A stretch of DNA of 9,590 nt from Thermoplasmata archaeon. Lineage in GTDB: Archaea > Thermoplasmatota > E2 > DHVEG-1. This document shows positions 1 through 5,725 of the stretch, piece by piece. The first letter of the stretch is position 1, and each line of letters opens with the position of its first letter. Location of the stretch: positions 1 through 9,590 of the forward strand of contig QMTJ01000026.1 in the NCBI GenBank assembly GCA_003651045.1, written 5' to 3'. The translations under genes and the position numbers were made by a program. The notes beneath the pieces were generated by a model that did no database searches, was not told where the DNA came from, and saw only the letters and a list, made by a program, of their open reading frames with translations.

Positions 1-1
1 T

Positions 2-157
2 AGTAAAAGTAATTACCCTATTGTCAAAAGAGCGGAAAGAGGTTTAAAACCTGGTTTTTATGAGGTTCCTGTTTGTGCTCGTCGTCATATCAGTAAACCT
101 TTGAAACGTATAAAACGAGAGAATGGGGAAAGCAAGTTGAACCATAAGTCTTTTTAA
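2..157 (+). CDS. C-terminal 51 codons of an unrecognised protein (5' truncated by window)
   Basis: The frame is open from base 2 to a TAA stop at 155-157 and has no start inside the window, so this is the tail of a gene that begins upstream. The visible peptide is strongly basic, with runs such as PLKRIKRENG, and contains a VPVCARRHISKP stretch. Lysine and arginine dominate the last 20 residues, which would suit contact with nucleic acid, but that is only inference. I do not recognise the family. No stop interrupts the frame and the codon use matches the neighbouring genes, so I take it as coding. The gene ends 48 bp before the tRNA-Gly gene on the same strand. Confidence 0.6.
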   Translation, partial: SKSNYPIVKRAERGLKPGFYEVPVCARRHISKPLKRIKRENGESKLNHKSF

Positions 158-205
158 GGGGTTTTTTACTTCTTGGTTTCAAAAAAAAACAGGTTTTATG
201 ATTTT

Positions 206-278
206 GCGGGTGTGGTGTAGCCTGGTATCACTTAAGCTTGCCAAGCTTACAACCCGGGTTCAAATCCCGGCGCCCGCA
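206..278 (+). tRNA. tRNA-Gly, anticodon GCC
   Basis: The full cloverleaf can be folded by eye. The acceptor stem GCGGGTG (206-212) pairs with CGCCCGC (271-277) through one G-U pair, and the discriminator base is A278. The D-arm is 215-231 with a GTG/CAC stem and the GG pair at 224-225. The anticodon stem TAAGC/GCTTA (233-237, 245-249) is perfect and its loop TTGCCAA gives anticodon GCC at 240-242. The T stem CCGGG/CCCGG (254-258, 266-270) encloses TTCAAAT. The variable loop is 4 nt. The 3' CCA is not encoded, as is common in archaea, and there is no intron. Confidence 0.97.
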
Positions 279-290
279 TTTCACTTTTTA
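279..290 (+). terminator. T-rich terminator after tRNA-Gly
   Basis: A run of five T at 285-289 follows the tRNA end within about 10 bp. Archaeal RNA polymerase can stop at U-runs without a hairpin, so this is a plausible end for the tRNA transcript. It lies well upstream of the next gene's own TATA-like element. Confidence 0.4.
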
Positions 291-304
291 TAATGCGTAA
301 ATTT

Positions 305-313
305 CTAATATTA
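305..313 (+). promoter_or_regulatory. TATA-like element of the PHP-domain gene
   Basis: The sequence ctaatatta is centred about 37 bp before the ATG at 346. With archaeal spacing of about 25 bp to the transcript start, this predicts a leader of roughly 10 nt. No Shine-Dalgarno sequence is visible, in keeping with a very short leader. Confidence 0.4.
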
Positions 314-345
314 ATGCAAAGCTACCCAATAAACGTAGATTACAC

Positions 346-1017
346 ATGTTGAAACTAGATTTACACGTGCATTCATGTTACTCTGAGGATGGAGAGGGGT
401 CTCCAGAAGAAATCATTAAAATTGTTAAGAAGAAAAAACTTGATGGAATCGCCTTCACTGATCACAACACTATTGAAGGTGGTTTAAAAGCATTAAAATT
501 TGCTTCAAAAGATTTCATTGTTATACCTGGTGTTGAGGTTTCAACAAAGGATGGTCATATACTTGCGTTAAATGTCAAAGGAAATATTCCAAGGGGTTTT
601 TCTGCTGAAGAAACCATTGAAAAAATAAAAGACAAGGGTGGTATACCTGTTGTTCCTCATTTGTTTAGAAACATGTCAGGGATTAAGAAAAAAAAACTTG
701 AACAAGTTTATACAAGAATCTCTGCGATTGAGGTTTTTAACTCTTGTAGCCTCCCTCAGTCTAATCTTAAAACTATGAAGGTTGCAAGGGAGTTTAAACT
801 TGGTGGAACTGGTGGTAGTGATTCTCATATTCCAGAGTACGCTGGAGAAGGATATACCCTTGTTGATACGAGCGATTTCAATGTCGATACTGTTATCTCC
901 GAGATAAATAAGAAGAAAACCTGGGGTGGAGGTAACACGCTTCCTCTCGCGTATAGGAGAGATAGGATGATTAAATCAACTAAACAGTTTTTTCAGAGAG
1001 GGTTAAAGAGAATATAA
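346..1017 (+). CDS. PHP-domain metal-dependent phosphoesterase
   Basis: This 223-residue protein is a single PHP domain. The four PHP motifs are visible in order: DLHVHS at residues 5-10 (metal ligands H7 and H9), TDHNT at 38-42 (D39, H40), PGVEVST at 61-67 (E64), VPHLF with H105, and SDSH at 158-161 (D159, H161). These would hold a two- or three-metal cluster that hydrolyses phosphoester bonds. The C-terminal part, rich in arginine and aromatic residues (RRDRMIKS, QFFQRG), resembles the tail of stand-alone archaeal PHP proteins. It lacks polymerase or kinase domains, so it is neither a DNA polymerase III subunit nor a histidinol-phosphatase by context. The true substrate cannot be read from the sequence; nucleic acids or small phosphorylated metabolites are both possible. 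It appears to be transcribed alone. Confidence 0.88.
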   Translation: MLKLDLHVHSCYSEDGEGSPEEIIKIVKKKKLDGIAFTDHNTIEGGLKALKFASKDFIVIPGVEVSTKDGHILALNVKGNIPRGFSAEETIEKIKDKGGIPVVPHLFRNMSGIKKKKLEQVYTRISAIEVFNSCSLPQSNLKTMKVAREFKLGGTGGSDSHIPEYAGEGYTLVDTSDFNVDTVISEINKKKTWGGGNTLPLAYRRDRMIKSTKQFFQRGLKRI

Positions 1018-1033
1018 AAAAAATTTAAATCGA

Positions 1034-1040
1034 TTTTTTT
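1034..1040 (+). terminator. T-run terminator after the PHP gene
   Basis: Seven consecutive T at 1034-1040 lie 17 bp after the PHP stop codon and before the next gene. This suits the factor-independent U-run termination used by archaeal RNA polymerase. No stable hairpin precedes it. Confidence 0.4.
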
Positions 1041-1080
1041 AGGGAAATGTTAAAAACATGATAAATGATACCTTTTTCTC

Positions 1081-1299
1081 ATGGGAGAGATAGAGGAAAC
1101 TCTAGCGGAGTTAAAAGAAGAAGTCAGGGGGATAAAAGAGAGACTTACAGCTGTAGAAAAAGAGCAGAGAAGGATACGTGAAGATATATTATCTGGTACG
1201 CCGCAGGAGAGGATGCAGAAGAGAATCCTGGAGAAACCACCGGAGGATATAAACGTTAAGAAAGAGAAAATTGCTAAACAGATTAAGATTGAAATTTAG
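1081..1299 (+). CDS. Small coiled-coil protein of unknown function
   Basis: This 72-residue, highly charged protein is not a family I recognise. Hydrophobic residues fall at 4, 8, 11, 15, 18, 22, 25, 32 and 36 (I, L, L, V, I, L, V, I, I), which is an alternating 3-4 heptad pattern and predicts a parallel or antiparallel coiled coil over residues 3-37. A break follows (SGTP at 38-41), then a basic tail (residues 42-72). It has no signal peptide, membrane segment or cysteine. A TTAAAA element about 28 bp upstream of the ATG fits a leaderless transcript. Its last 17 bp overlap the 3' end of rpl11 on the other strand. The clean heptad pattern argues that it is a real gene; the role could be oligomerisation or adaptor function, which is inference. 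Confidence 0.65.
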   Translation: MGEIEETLAELKEEVRGIKERLTAVEKEQRRIREDILSGTPQERMQKRILEKPPEDINVKKEKIAKQIKIEI

Positions 1300-1762
1300 A
1301 GTCGAAGTCGCCGTTATCTATTGCTTTTTGTATTTCTTGAGGTTTTTTACCTTCAACTGTTACACCTAATGAAGTACATGTTCCAATGATTTCTTTGGTT
1401 TTTTGTTTGAGATCTCTACCTAACAAGTTTTCATATTTCATTTTAGCTATTTTGATTACTTGGTCGATGGTGAGGTTACCGATTTTGTGTGTACCTGCTG
1501 ATCCTGATCCTTTTTCAACACCGAGTTCGTTGAGAATGAGTGAAGCCGCTGGTGGTGTACCTACTTCTATTTCAAAGTTTTTAGTTTTCGGATCAACGAT
1601 GACTTTAACTGGTACTTTCATACCATTGAATTGTTTGGTTTTATCGTTGATAGTGTTTATTATCTGCATTATGTTTACACCAAGTGGCCCTAGTGCTGGA
1701 CCAAGTGGTGGACCAGCAGTTGCTTTTCCTCCTTCCACAAGTGCTTCAACTGTTTCTACCAT
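1283..1762 (-). CDS. rpl11: Large ribosomal subunit protein L11 (uL11)
   Basis: L11 binds the GTPase-associated centre of 23S rRNA at the base of the ribosomal stalk, where translation factors dock. The 159-residue protein has the full family layout. The N-terminal domain covers roughly residues 1-65 and carries the proline/glycine hallmark PPLGPALGPLG at 18-28. The C-terminal rRNA-binding domain follows, with GTPPAASLI at 68-76, GSGSAGTHKIG near 85-95 and GTCTSLGVTVEGKKP near 127-141. The ATG at 1762 is preceded by a strong AGGAGGAA sequence (1774-1780 on the complementary strand) lying inside the end of spt5, with an 8-bp gap between the genes, so the two are probably cotranscribed. It is the last gene of this operon; rpl1, rpl10 and rpl12 do not follow, and a plus-strand gene converges on it. 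Confidence 0.97.
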   Translation of the reverse strand: MVETVEALVEGGKATAGPPLGPALGPLGVNIMQIINTINDKTKQFNGMKVPVKVIVDPKTKNFEIEVGTPPAASLILNELGVEKGSGSAGTHKIGNLTIDQVIKIAKMKYENLLGRDLKQKTKEIIGTCTSLGVTVEGKKPQEIQKAIDNGDFDSKFQS

Positions 1763-1770
1763 AAACTATC

Positions 1771-2286
1771 TTATTCCTCCTTTTCCTCTTTTTTTTCTTC
1801 TTTTCTTTTGATTACACGTACTTGTTCTCCTCTCACAGTTATAGGTATAGGGACAACTGATTCAAAAAGTTCAACTGTTATTTCTTCTTTGGTATCATCT
1901 ATATGTGTAACTTTTGCTGTTTCACCACGGAATGGACCAGATATCATCTCCACGACATCTCCCTCCGCGATTTTTGCAACTGCAGAAGCTGGTACAAGGA
2001 AATGTTCAATCTGATCAATGGGTATATCTCCTTCGAGCATGTTTCGAGCATAAGATATGGTTTTTATCATGTCACGTATACGTTCTTTGTCATAGGCTTC
2101 AACAAAAATATAACCTCTAAGTTCAGGTGTTACTAGTATAGATGGTATTTTAACTTTTGATTTACCTGCTCTACTATTAATAAGATCAGCAGTGTTTTGT
2201 TCTTTCCCAACTTGTGTTTTTATAGTGAAAATTTTTGTTTTTTCCTCAGCAGGTTCTTCAAAATCTGTATTTTGCATAGATATCAT
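1771..2286 (-). CDS. spt5: Transcription elongation factor Spt5 (archaeal NusG)
   Basis: Archaeal Spt5 pairs with Spt4, binds the RNA polymerase clamp through its NGN domain and keeps elongation processive; its KOW domain can contact RNA or the ribosome. The 171-residue protein shows an acidic N-terminal tail (1-17), an NGN domain at about 18-98 (KIFTIKTQVGKEQ, RGYIFVEA at 57-64), and a KOW domain at about 105-159 with the diagnostic GDVVEMISGPFRGETAKV. A lysine/glutamate tail (160-171) is added, which is a little longer than usual. Start choice is uncertain: ATG at 2286 sits 4-5 nt after a GAGGG sequence (2291-2295), while a second in-frame ATG lies at 2277. It lies between secE and rpl11 on one strand, the conserved archaeal order. 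Confidence 0.95.
   Translation of the reverse strand: MISMQNTDFEEPAEEKTKIFTIKTQVGKEQNTADLINSRAGKSKVKIPSILVTPELRGYIFVEAYDKERIRDMIKTISYARNMLEGDIPIDQIEHFLVPASAVAKIAEGDVVEMISGPFRGETAKVTHIDDTKEEITVELFESVVPIPITVRGEQVRVIKRKEEKKEEKEE
1774..1780 (-). promoter_or_regulatory. Shine-Dalgarno sequence of rpl11
   Basis: The minus strand reads AGGAGGAA directly before and up to the spt5 stop codon, 11 nt ahead of the rpl11 ATG at 1762. This fixes the rpl11 start and supports translation from a shared spt5-rpl11 mRNA. Confidence 0.7.
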
Positions 2287-2307
2287 TCATCCCTCAAAAA
2301 ATTTTTT

Positions 2308-2589
2308 TTAGAGTAAACCTAACTGTTCAGCTATCCATGGGGCAACTTGTTTAGCTAATAAAAAAATAAGGAAACCTAGTCCACCGATGAGAAGTATCCC
2401 TGCACCAGTTATTTTAGAAGTTTTTGTAAACTCTTCATTAGTAGGTTTACGAGCCATTTTAAGGACTCTACCGTATTTACCCTTACCGATTCTATCTTTT
2501 TTTGCTTCTAACTTATGTTGGAGATCCCAGGCTTTCTCGATAAGGGTTTTATCTTTATGTTCACCTATGTTATGTTTGAATAATTTCAC
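2308..2589 (-). CDS. secE: Preprotein translocase subunit SecE (Sec61 gamma)
   Basis: SecE is the clamp subunit that brackets SecY in the membrane protein-conducting channel. The protein has one C-terminal membrane segment (about residues 60-79, ITGAGILLIGGLGFLIFLLA) preceded by the amphipathic helix with the family motif VLKMARKPTNEEF at about 42-54. I start it at the GTG at 2589 (93 residues), because a GAGGTG Shine-Dalgarno sequence (2596-2601) lies 6 nt upstream; a GTG at 2598 would overlap that site. Compared with the roughly 60-residue minimal archaeal SecE it has about 35 extra cytosolic residues (AWDLQHKLEAKKDRIGKGKYG). It has its own TATA box after ftsZ and is followed by spt5 after 21 bp. 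Confidence 0.93.
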   Translation of the reverse strand: MKLFKHNIGEHKDKTLIEKAWDLQHKLEAKKDRIGKGKYGRVLKMARKPTNEEFTKTSKITGAGILLIGGLGFLIFLLAKQVAPWIAEQLGLL

Positions 2590-2595
2590 ATGAAA

Positions 2596-2601
2596 CACCT
2601 C
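2596..2601 (-). promoter_or_regulatory. Shine-Dalgarno sequence deciding the secE start
   Basis: The minus strand reads GAGGTG followed by six bases and GTG at 2589. The upstream in-frame GTG at 2598 is part of this site and so is unlikely to be the start. An ATG at 2591 is out of frame and hits a stop at once. Confidence 0.6.
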
Positions 2602-2644
2602 TAAATAGTGTTACTAATAGGTAGATATGGGCAAATAAATAGAT

Positions 2645-2653
2645 GTATATAAA
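2645..2653 (-). promoter_or_regulatory. TATA box of the secE-spt5-rpl11 operon
   Basis: The minus strand reads TTTATATAC, a near-ideal archaeal TATA box. A transcript start about 25 bp downstream, near 2623, leaves a leader of roughly 35 nt that includes the GAGGTG site. It follows the U-run behind ftsZ, so the three genes can be expressed apart from ftsZ. Confidence 0.7.
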
Positions 2654-2668
2654 GGATTTGGCTCTCTT

Positions 2669-2681
2669 AAAAAACTTTTTT
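2669..2681 (-). terminator. T-run terminator behind ftsZ
   Basis: Directly after the ftsZ stop the minus strand has a run of A, one G, then six T (2669-2674). The A/T arms could pair as a weak hairpin and the U-run alone can stop archaeal polymerase. It sits immediately upstream of the secE TATA box. Confidence 0.45.
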
Positions 2682-3845
2682 TTATGCTACGAAATCAATA
2701 CCGTACTCTTTATTTTCAAATGTTTTCTGAGTGGGACCAAGTATCTGTTTTGACTTAACACCAGTGATTACTAACATTGCTCGTATGTTGCGTTTAAGTG
2801 ATGGATCAACAGTTGTACCCCATATGATACGGGCATTTGGGTCGATACGGCTGTATATTTCTTCAACTACTCGTTCTGCTTCGCTGATAGTCATATCCTC
2901 TCCACCTGTAACGTTAACAAGTGCACCAGTAGCCTCGGATATATCTACTTCTAAAAGTGGTGAATTCAACGCTTCTATAACAGCGTTAACTGCTTTGTTT
3001 TCACCCTCTGCCTCACCAAGTCCTATCATCGCTACTCCACCACGTTTCATAACAGTTTTAAGATCCGCGAAATCAAGGTTTACCAAACCCGGCATCGTGA
3101 TCATCTCAGTAATACCTTTAATAGATCGCATAAGTACTTCATCTGCTATCTTGAAAGCAGCATTAAGTGAGAGATTAGGAACAATATCAAGGAGTTTATC
3201 GTTGGGTATAACAATAACAGTATCGCAGACATCACGTAAGCGTTTTAAACCAGCTTCAGCGTTCTCCATACGTATAAGTCCTTCAACACTAAAAGGAAGT
3301 GTTACAACACCAATAGTAAGAGCACCAGCTTCCTTAGCAATCTGTGCAACAATCGGGGAAGCACCAGTACCTGTACCACCACCGAGACCACATGTTACAA
3401 AAACCATATCAGCATGACCTATAGCGTTACGTATATCTTGCTCACTTTCTTTAGCAGCTTCTTCACCAATCTGCGGGAGTGAACCAGCACCAAGACCCCT
3501 GGTGAGATGTCTACCGATCAAAACCTTATGAGGCGCATCTGCAAGTAAAAGATGTTGGGCATCAGTGTTAATAGCTATAAGCTCAGCACCAGTTATCTGA
3601 CTAGCGACACAACGAGAAATAGTATTAGTACCCGCACCACCGCAACCAACAACTTTTATCGTAGTAGTTAAACCCGAGAGTACCTCCTCCAGTTCTTTAT
3701 CTATACTGCTACGAGAAATAGAACTACGTGTAAGTGACCCCTCTAAAACATCAGTTTTTTTACTATTTTTTTTATTAGCTGTTTTTTTAGCATTCTTTTT
3801 TTTATTTTTTTCATTCGCAATAACTTCTTCAATAATCTTCTTCAT
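2682..3845 (-). CDS. ftsZ: Cell division GTPase FtsZ (archaeal FtsZ1-like)
   Basis: FtsZ polymerises with GTP into the mid-cell division ring on the inner face of the membrane. The 387-residue protein has GCGGAGTNT at 67-75, the tubulin/FtsZ signature GGGTGTG at 155-161, and the T7 loop NLDFAD at 256-261 that supplies the catalytic aspartates to the neighbouring subunit, so it should be an active GTPase. The first 60 residues are an added lysine-, asparagine- and serine-rich tail (KNKKKNAKKTANKKNSKK) before DKELEEVLSGL, the usual entry to the archaeal core. The last residues, EYGIDFVA, look like a short peptide for a membrane anchor such as SepF; that is inference. Location directly before secE-spt5-rpl11 matches the FtsZ1 locus of methanogens and haloarchaea. 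GGTGAT six bases before the ATG is the likely ribosome site. Confidence 0.96.
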   Translation of the reverse strand: MKKIIEEVIANEKNKKKNAKKTANKKNSKKTDVLEGSLTRSSISRSSIDKELEEVLSGLTTTIKVVGCGGAGTNTISRCVASQITGAELIAINTDAQHLLLADAPHKVLIGRHLTRGLGAGSLPQIGEEAAKESEQDIRNAIGHADMVFVTCGLGGGTGTGASPIVAQIAKEAGALTIGVVTLPFSVEGLIRMENAEAGLKRLRDVCDTVIVIPNDKLLDIVPNLSLNAAFKIADEVLMRSIKGITEMITMPGLVNLDFADLKTVMKRGGVAMIGLGEAEGENKAVNAVIEALNSPLLEVDISEATGALVNVTGGEDMTISEAERVVEEIYSRIDPNARIIWGTTVDPSLKRNIRAMLVITGVKSKQILGPTQKTFENKEYGIDFVA

Positions 3846-3878
3846 CTAATATCACCATACCCTCACAACAATAAACCC

Positions 3879-3890
3879 CACGTTTACGTG
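3879..3890. promoter_or_regulatory. Perfect palindrome in the ftsZ promoter, candidate operator
   Basis: CACGTTTACGTG is a 5-2-5 perfect inverted repeat. It lies between the ftsZ TATA box and the predicted transcript start, where a bound protein would block the pre-initiation complex. The placement and symmetry suggest an operator; the binding factor is unknown. Confidence 0.4.
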
Positions 3891-3893
3891 ATT

Positions 3894-3902
3894 ATTATAT
3901 TT
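3894..3902 (-). promoter_or_regulatory. TATA box of ftsZ
   Basis: The minus strand reads AAATATAAT, about 50 bp before the ftsZ ATG. It predicts a transcript start near 3874 and a leader of about 28 nt holding the GGTGAT ribosome site. An 8-bp palindrome CAATATTG (3907-3914) lies just upstream. Confidence 0.55.
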
Positions 3903-3967
3903 TTTCCAATATTGTAAAGCAATTTTGATTATTAAATATTTCCTAAAAATTTCTTCTTTTTTTTTGT

Positions 3968-4786
3968 TTACACAATTATTTCCAGAGAAAAATCTATATT
4001 TTTGACTGAATGGGTTAAATACCCTAAAGAAATACGATCTGCGAAAGAGGCGTAACTAAGGATATTATCAGGGGTGATACCGCCGGATATTTCAATGAGT
4101 ATTTTTGGGTTGATTTCTCTGATTTTCTTTGCAGTGTTTTTTGCATTCTCGGGTTTGAAATTATCGAGCATTATTACGTCAACGTTTAACTTAGCAGCTT
4201 TAAAGGCGTCTTCTTCATTTTCAACTTCAACTTCAATGGTTTTATCCTGGATTTTTTCTTTAACTTTTTTTATTGCTTTTTCAACTGAACCAGTTAATCT
4301 AAGATGGTTATCTTTGATCATTACTGCATCAAAAAGCCCCATTCTGTGTGGCTCGCCGCCACCGATAGTAACTGCTTTTTTTTCGTATTTTCTGAAACCA
4401 GGTGTGGTTTTTCGTGTTGCAGCTATTGTGACATGGGGGTTAACTTTTTTGCATTTTTCAACTATTTTTCGTGTTTCTGTTGCTATACCGCTCATTCTAC
4501 CTAGGAAGTTTAAAGCAAGTCGTTCTCCTTTTAAGATAGATCGAGCTGGTCCTTTTATCTCGGCTACAATGGTTTTTTCTTCTATAAGATCTCCATCATT
4601 TACTAGTGTTTTTGTTTCTGCTCCTGTTTTTTTAAAAATAGTTTTTACTTCTTCAAGCCCTGCGATTATGCATTTTTCTTTTGCTATGATATGTGCCTTG
4701 GTTTTTTCATTGGAGAATAAAGAATCTGAAGTGATGTCACCTTCGTCTCCTAAATCTTCTTGGAGGTATCTATCTATGTCGTCCAT
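3968..4786 (-). CDS. nadC: Nicotinate-nucleotide pyrophosphorylase (quinolinate phosphoribosyltransferase)
   Basis: NadC converts quinolinate and PRPP to nicotinate mononucleotide, CO2 and pyrophosphate, the step that joins quinolinate to NAD synthesis. The 272-residue length is normal. Residues 1-100 form the N-terminal sandwich domain, including EDLGDEGDITS at 10-20. The barrel domain carries the substrate-binding motifs TRKTTPGFR (124-132), GGEPHRMGLFDAV (143-155), IKDNH (157-161), EVEVE (185-189), MLDNF (206-210) and ISGGI (233-237). Nothing essential is missing. The ATG at 4786 has no ribosome site, and TATA-like sequence lies at about 25-30 bp upstream, so the mRNA may be leaderless. 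It is transcribed divergently from nadX through 51 bp and is followed by ftsZ after 122 bp. Confidence 0.97.
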   Translation of the reverse strand: MDDIDRYLQEDLGDEGDITSDSLFSNEKTKAHIIAKEKCIIAGLEEVKTIFKKTGAETKTLVNDGDLIEEKTIVAEIKGPARSILKGERLALNFLGRMSGIATETRKIVEKCKKVNPHVTIAATRKTTPGFRKYEKKAVTIGGGEPHRMGLFDAVMIKDNHLRLTGSVEKAIKKVKEKIQDKTIEVEVENEEDAFKAAKLNVDVIMLDNFKPENAKNTAKKIREINPKILIEISGGITPDNILSYASFADRISLGYLTHSVKNIDFSLEIIV

Positions 4787-4837
4787 GGTACAACATTTTT
4801 ATATCAACTATAGGTATTAAGGGTTTTGGTAATATTG
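4787..4837. promoter_or_regulatory. Divergent nadC / nadX promoter region
   Basis: The 51 bp between the two start codons must hold both promoters. TTTTTATATC at 4796-4805 serves nadX, with a predicted start near 4826 and a leader of about 12 nt. For nadC the best minus-strand candidates are the TTAATACC and CCTATAG stretches 24-35 bp before its ATG, implying a leaderless mRNA. The two core promoters overlap, so one regulator could control both. Confidence 0.55.
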
Positions 4838-5605
4838 ATGAATCTTGGTATTATTGGTTGTGGGGCTATAGGTAGTGACGTAGCAAAAGCTGCAGATGAA
4901 ATGGAAGAAATCGAAAGGATATACCTTTATGACATTAATAAAAAAGCTTCAAATAAACTTTTGAAAACTCTTAAAAAAGCGGAGATTCAGAGGGTAGAGG
5001 ATTTCTTGAAACATGTAGATGTTGTATTCGAAGGTGCATCACAGGATGCAGTGAGGGAATACGCTGAAAAAATCCTAAAAGCAGGTAAGGATCTTATTAT
5101 AATGAGTGTAGGTAGCTTGTTTGATGATAAATTTAGAAAGAAACTTGAAAAACTTGCGAAGGAAAACAAATGTAAGGTTTATATCCCAACAGGTGCAATT
5201 TGTGGTATCGATGGGATTTTATCAGCGAATGTCGGAGGTTTAAATGAAGTAACCCTGGTGACAACGAAGCCGCCCTCGTCTTTTGGTTTAAGTTTAGATG
5301 AAAGACGTGTTCTTTTTGAAGGGAGTGCTAGAGAGGCGGTTAAAAAGTTTCCTGCTAATATAAACGTAGCGGCTAGTCTTTCTCTAGCTGGTAAAGGTTT
5401 TGATGAAACGAAGGTGGAGATAGTCGCTGACCCAGTGGTGAGTAGGATCAGTCATAAAATCTTAGCTCATGGTAAATTTGGTCGTCTACGTGTCGAGTTG
5501 GAGAACATGCCTAACCCGAATAACCCAGGGTCTAGCTATATGGCTTCTCTGTCTGCTATTGCTACGATTAGAAGGATCATTGAACCAATCAAAATAGGTG
5601 TTTAA
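4838..5605 (+). CDS. nadX: L-aspartate dehydrogenase
   Basis: NadX oxidises L-aspartate to iminoaspartate with NAD(P)+, feeding NadA, and so replaces the FAD-dependent oxidase NadB. The protein starts with a Rossmann fold, NLGIIGCGAIGSDVA (residues 2-16), and continues with ASQDAVREYA and IPTGAICGIDGI, the latter being the family's substrate-loop region. The catalytic region VADPVVSRISHKI carries D198 and H206, the histidine expected to be the active-site acid/base. C-terminal MPNPNNPGSSYMASLSAIATI is the family's conserved ending. I use the ATG at 4838 (255 residues), since an upstream TTG at 4826 would add four residues unlike any family start and lies at the predicted transcript start. Its pairing with nadC strongly supports the role. 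Confidence 0.93.
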   Translation: MNLGIIGCGAIGSDVAKAADEMEEIERIYLYDINKKASNKLLKTLKKAEIQRVEDFLKHVDVVFEGASQDAVREYAEKILKAGKDLIIMSVGSLFDDKFRKKLEKLAKENKCKVYIPTGAICGIDGILSANVGGLNEVTLVTTKPPSSFGLSLDERRVLFEGSAREAVKKFPANINVAASLSLAGKGFDETKVEIVADPVVSRISHKILAHGKFGRLRVELENMPNPNNPGSSYMASLSAIATIRRIIEPIKIGV

Positions 5606-5617
5606 TAAAGCTTATAG

Positions 5618-5632
5618 GTTAACATTGTTAAC
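5618..5632. repeat. GTTAAC repeat pair after nadX
   Basis: Two copies of the self-complementary hexamer GTTAAC are separated by ATT, making a near-palindromic 15-mer 12 bp after the nadX stop. It could be an operator or a weak terminator stem. The rest of the 149-bp gap to arcTGT holds nothing else recognisable apart from the arcTGT promoter. Confidence 0.35.
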
Positions 5633-5716
5633 GTGTAAAGATAAAACATGGTTTTGAGTAGGGAAAAAGCAGTAAATGGGTCGAAATTTGTAAAAATTGG
5701 GTTGTAAAGCAAAACT

Positions 5717-5725
5717 AAATATTTA
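5717..5725 (+). promoter_or_regulatory. TATA box of arcTGT
   Basis: AAATATTTA is centred 34 bp before the ATG at 5755, predicting a transcript start near 5747 and a leader of about 8 nt. A short AAGG precedes the ATG but translation is probably near-leaderless. Confidence 0.55.

Noticed and set aside
181..189. Nine-A run upstream of tRNA-Gly as a TATA box
   Set aside because: The distance fits, but a pure A-run is a poor TBP site and the tRNA could equally be cotranscribed with the upstream gene.
1386..1811. 141-codon plus-strand open frame with apparent hydrophobic segments
   Set aside because: It is antisense to rpl11 and the end of spt5; the hydrophobicity comes from reading lysine-rich codons in reverse.
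2296..2309. A-run/T-run between secE and spt5 as a terminator
   Set aside because: The minus strand has a six-T run here, but spt5 has no promoter of its own after it and the gap is only 21 bp, so it more likely sits inside the operon as AT-rich spacer.
2731..3417. 228-codon plus-strand open frame
   Set aside because: It lies wholly antisense to ftsZ, whose GTPase motifs are unmistakable, and its translation is low-complexity serine/threonine/isoleucine typical of a shadow frame.
4074..4820. 248-codon plus-strand open frame
   Set aside because: It is antisense to nadC and translates to a phenylalanine/serine-rich sequence; it would also cover the divergent promoter.
5648..5707. 19-codon open frame (MVLSREKAVNG...) in the nadX-arcTGT gap
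   Set aside because: It has no ribosome site, no TATA box at a suitable distance and no recognisable sequence; frames this short are common by chance.
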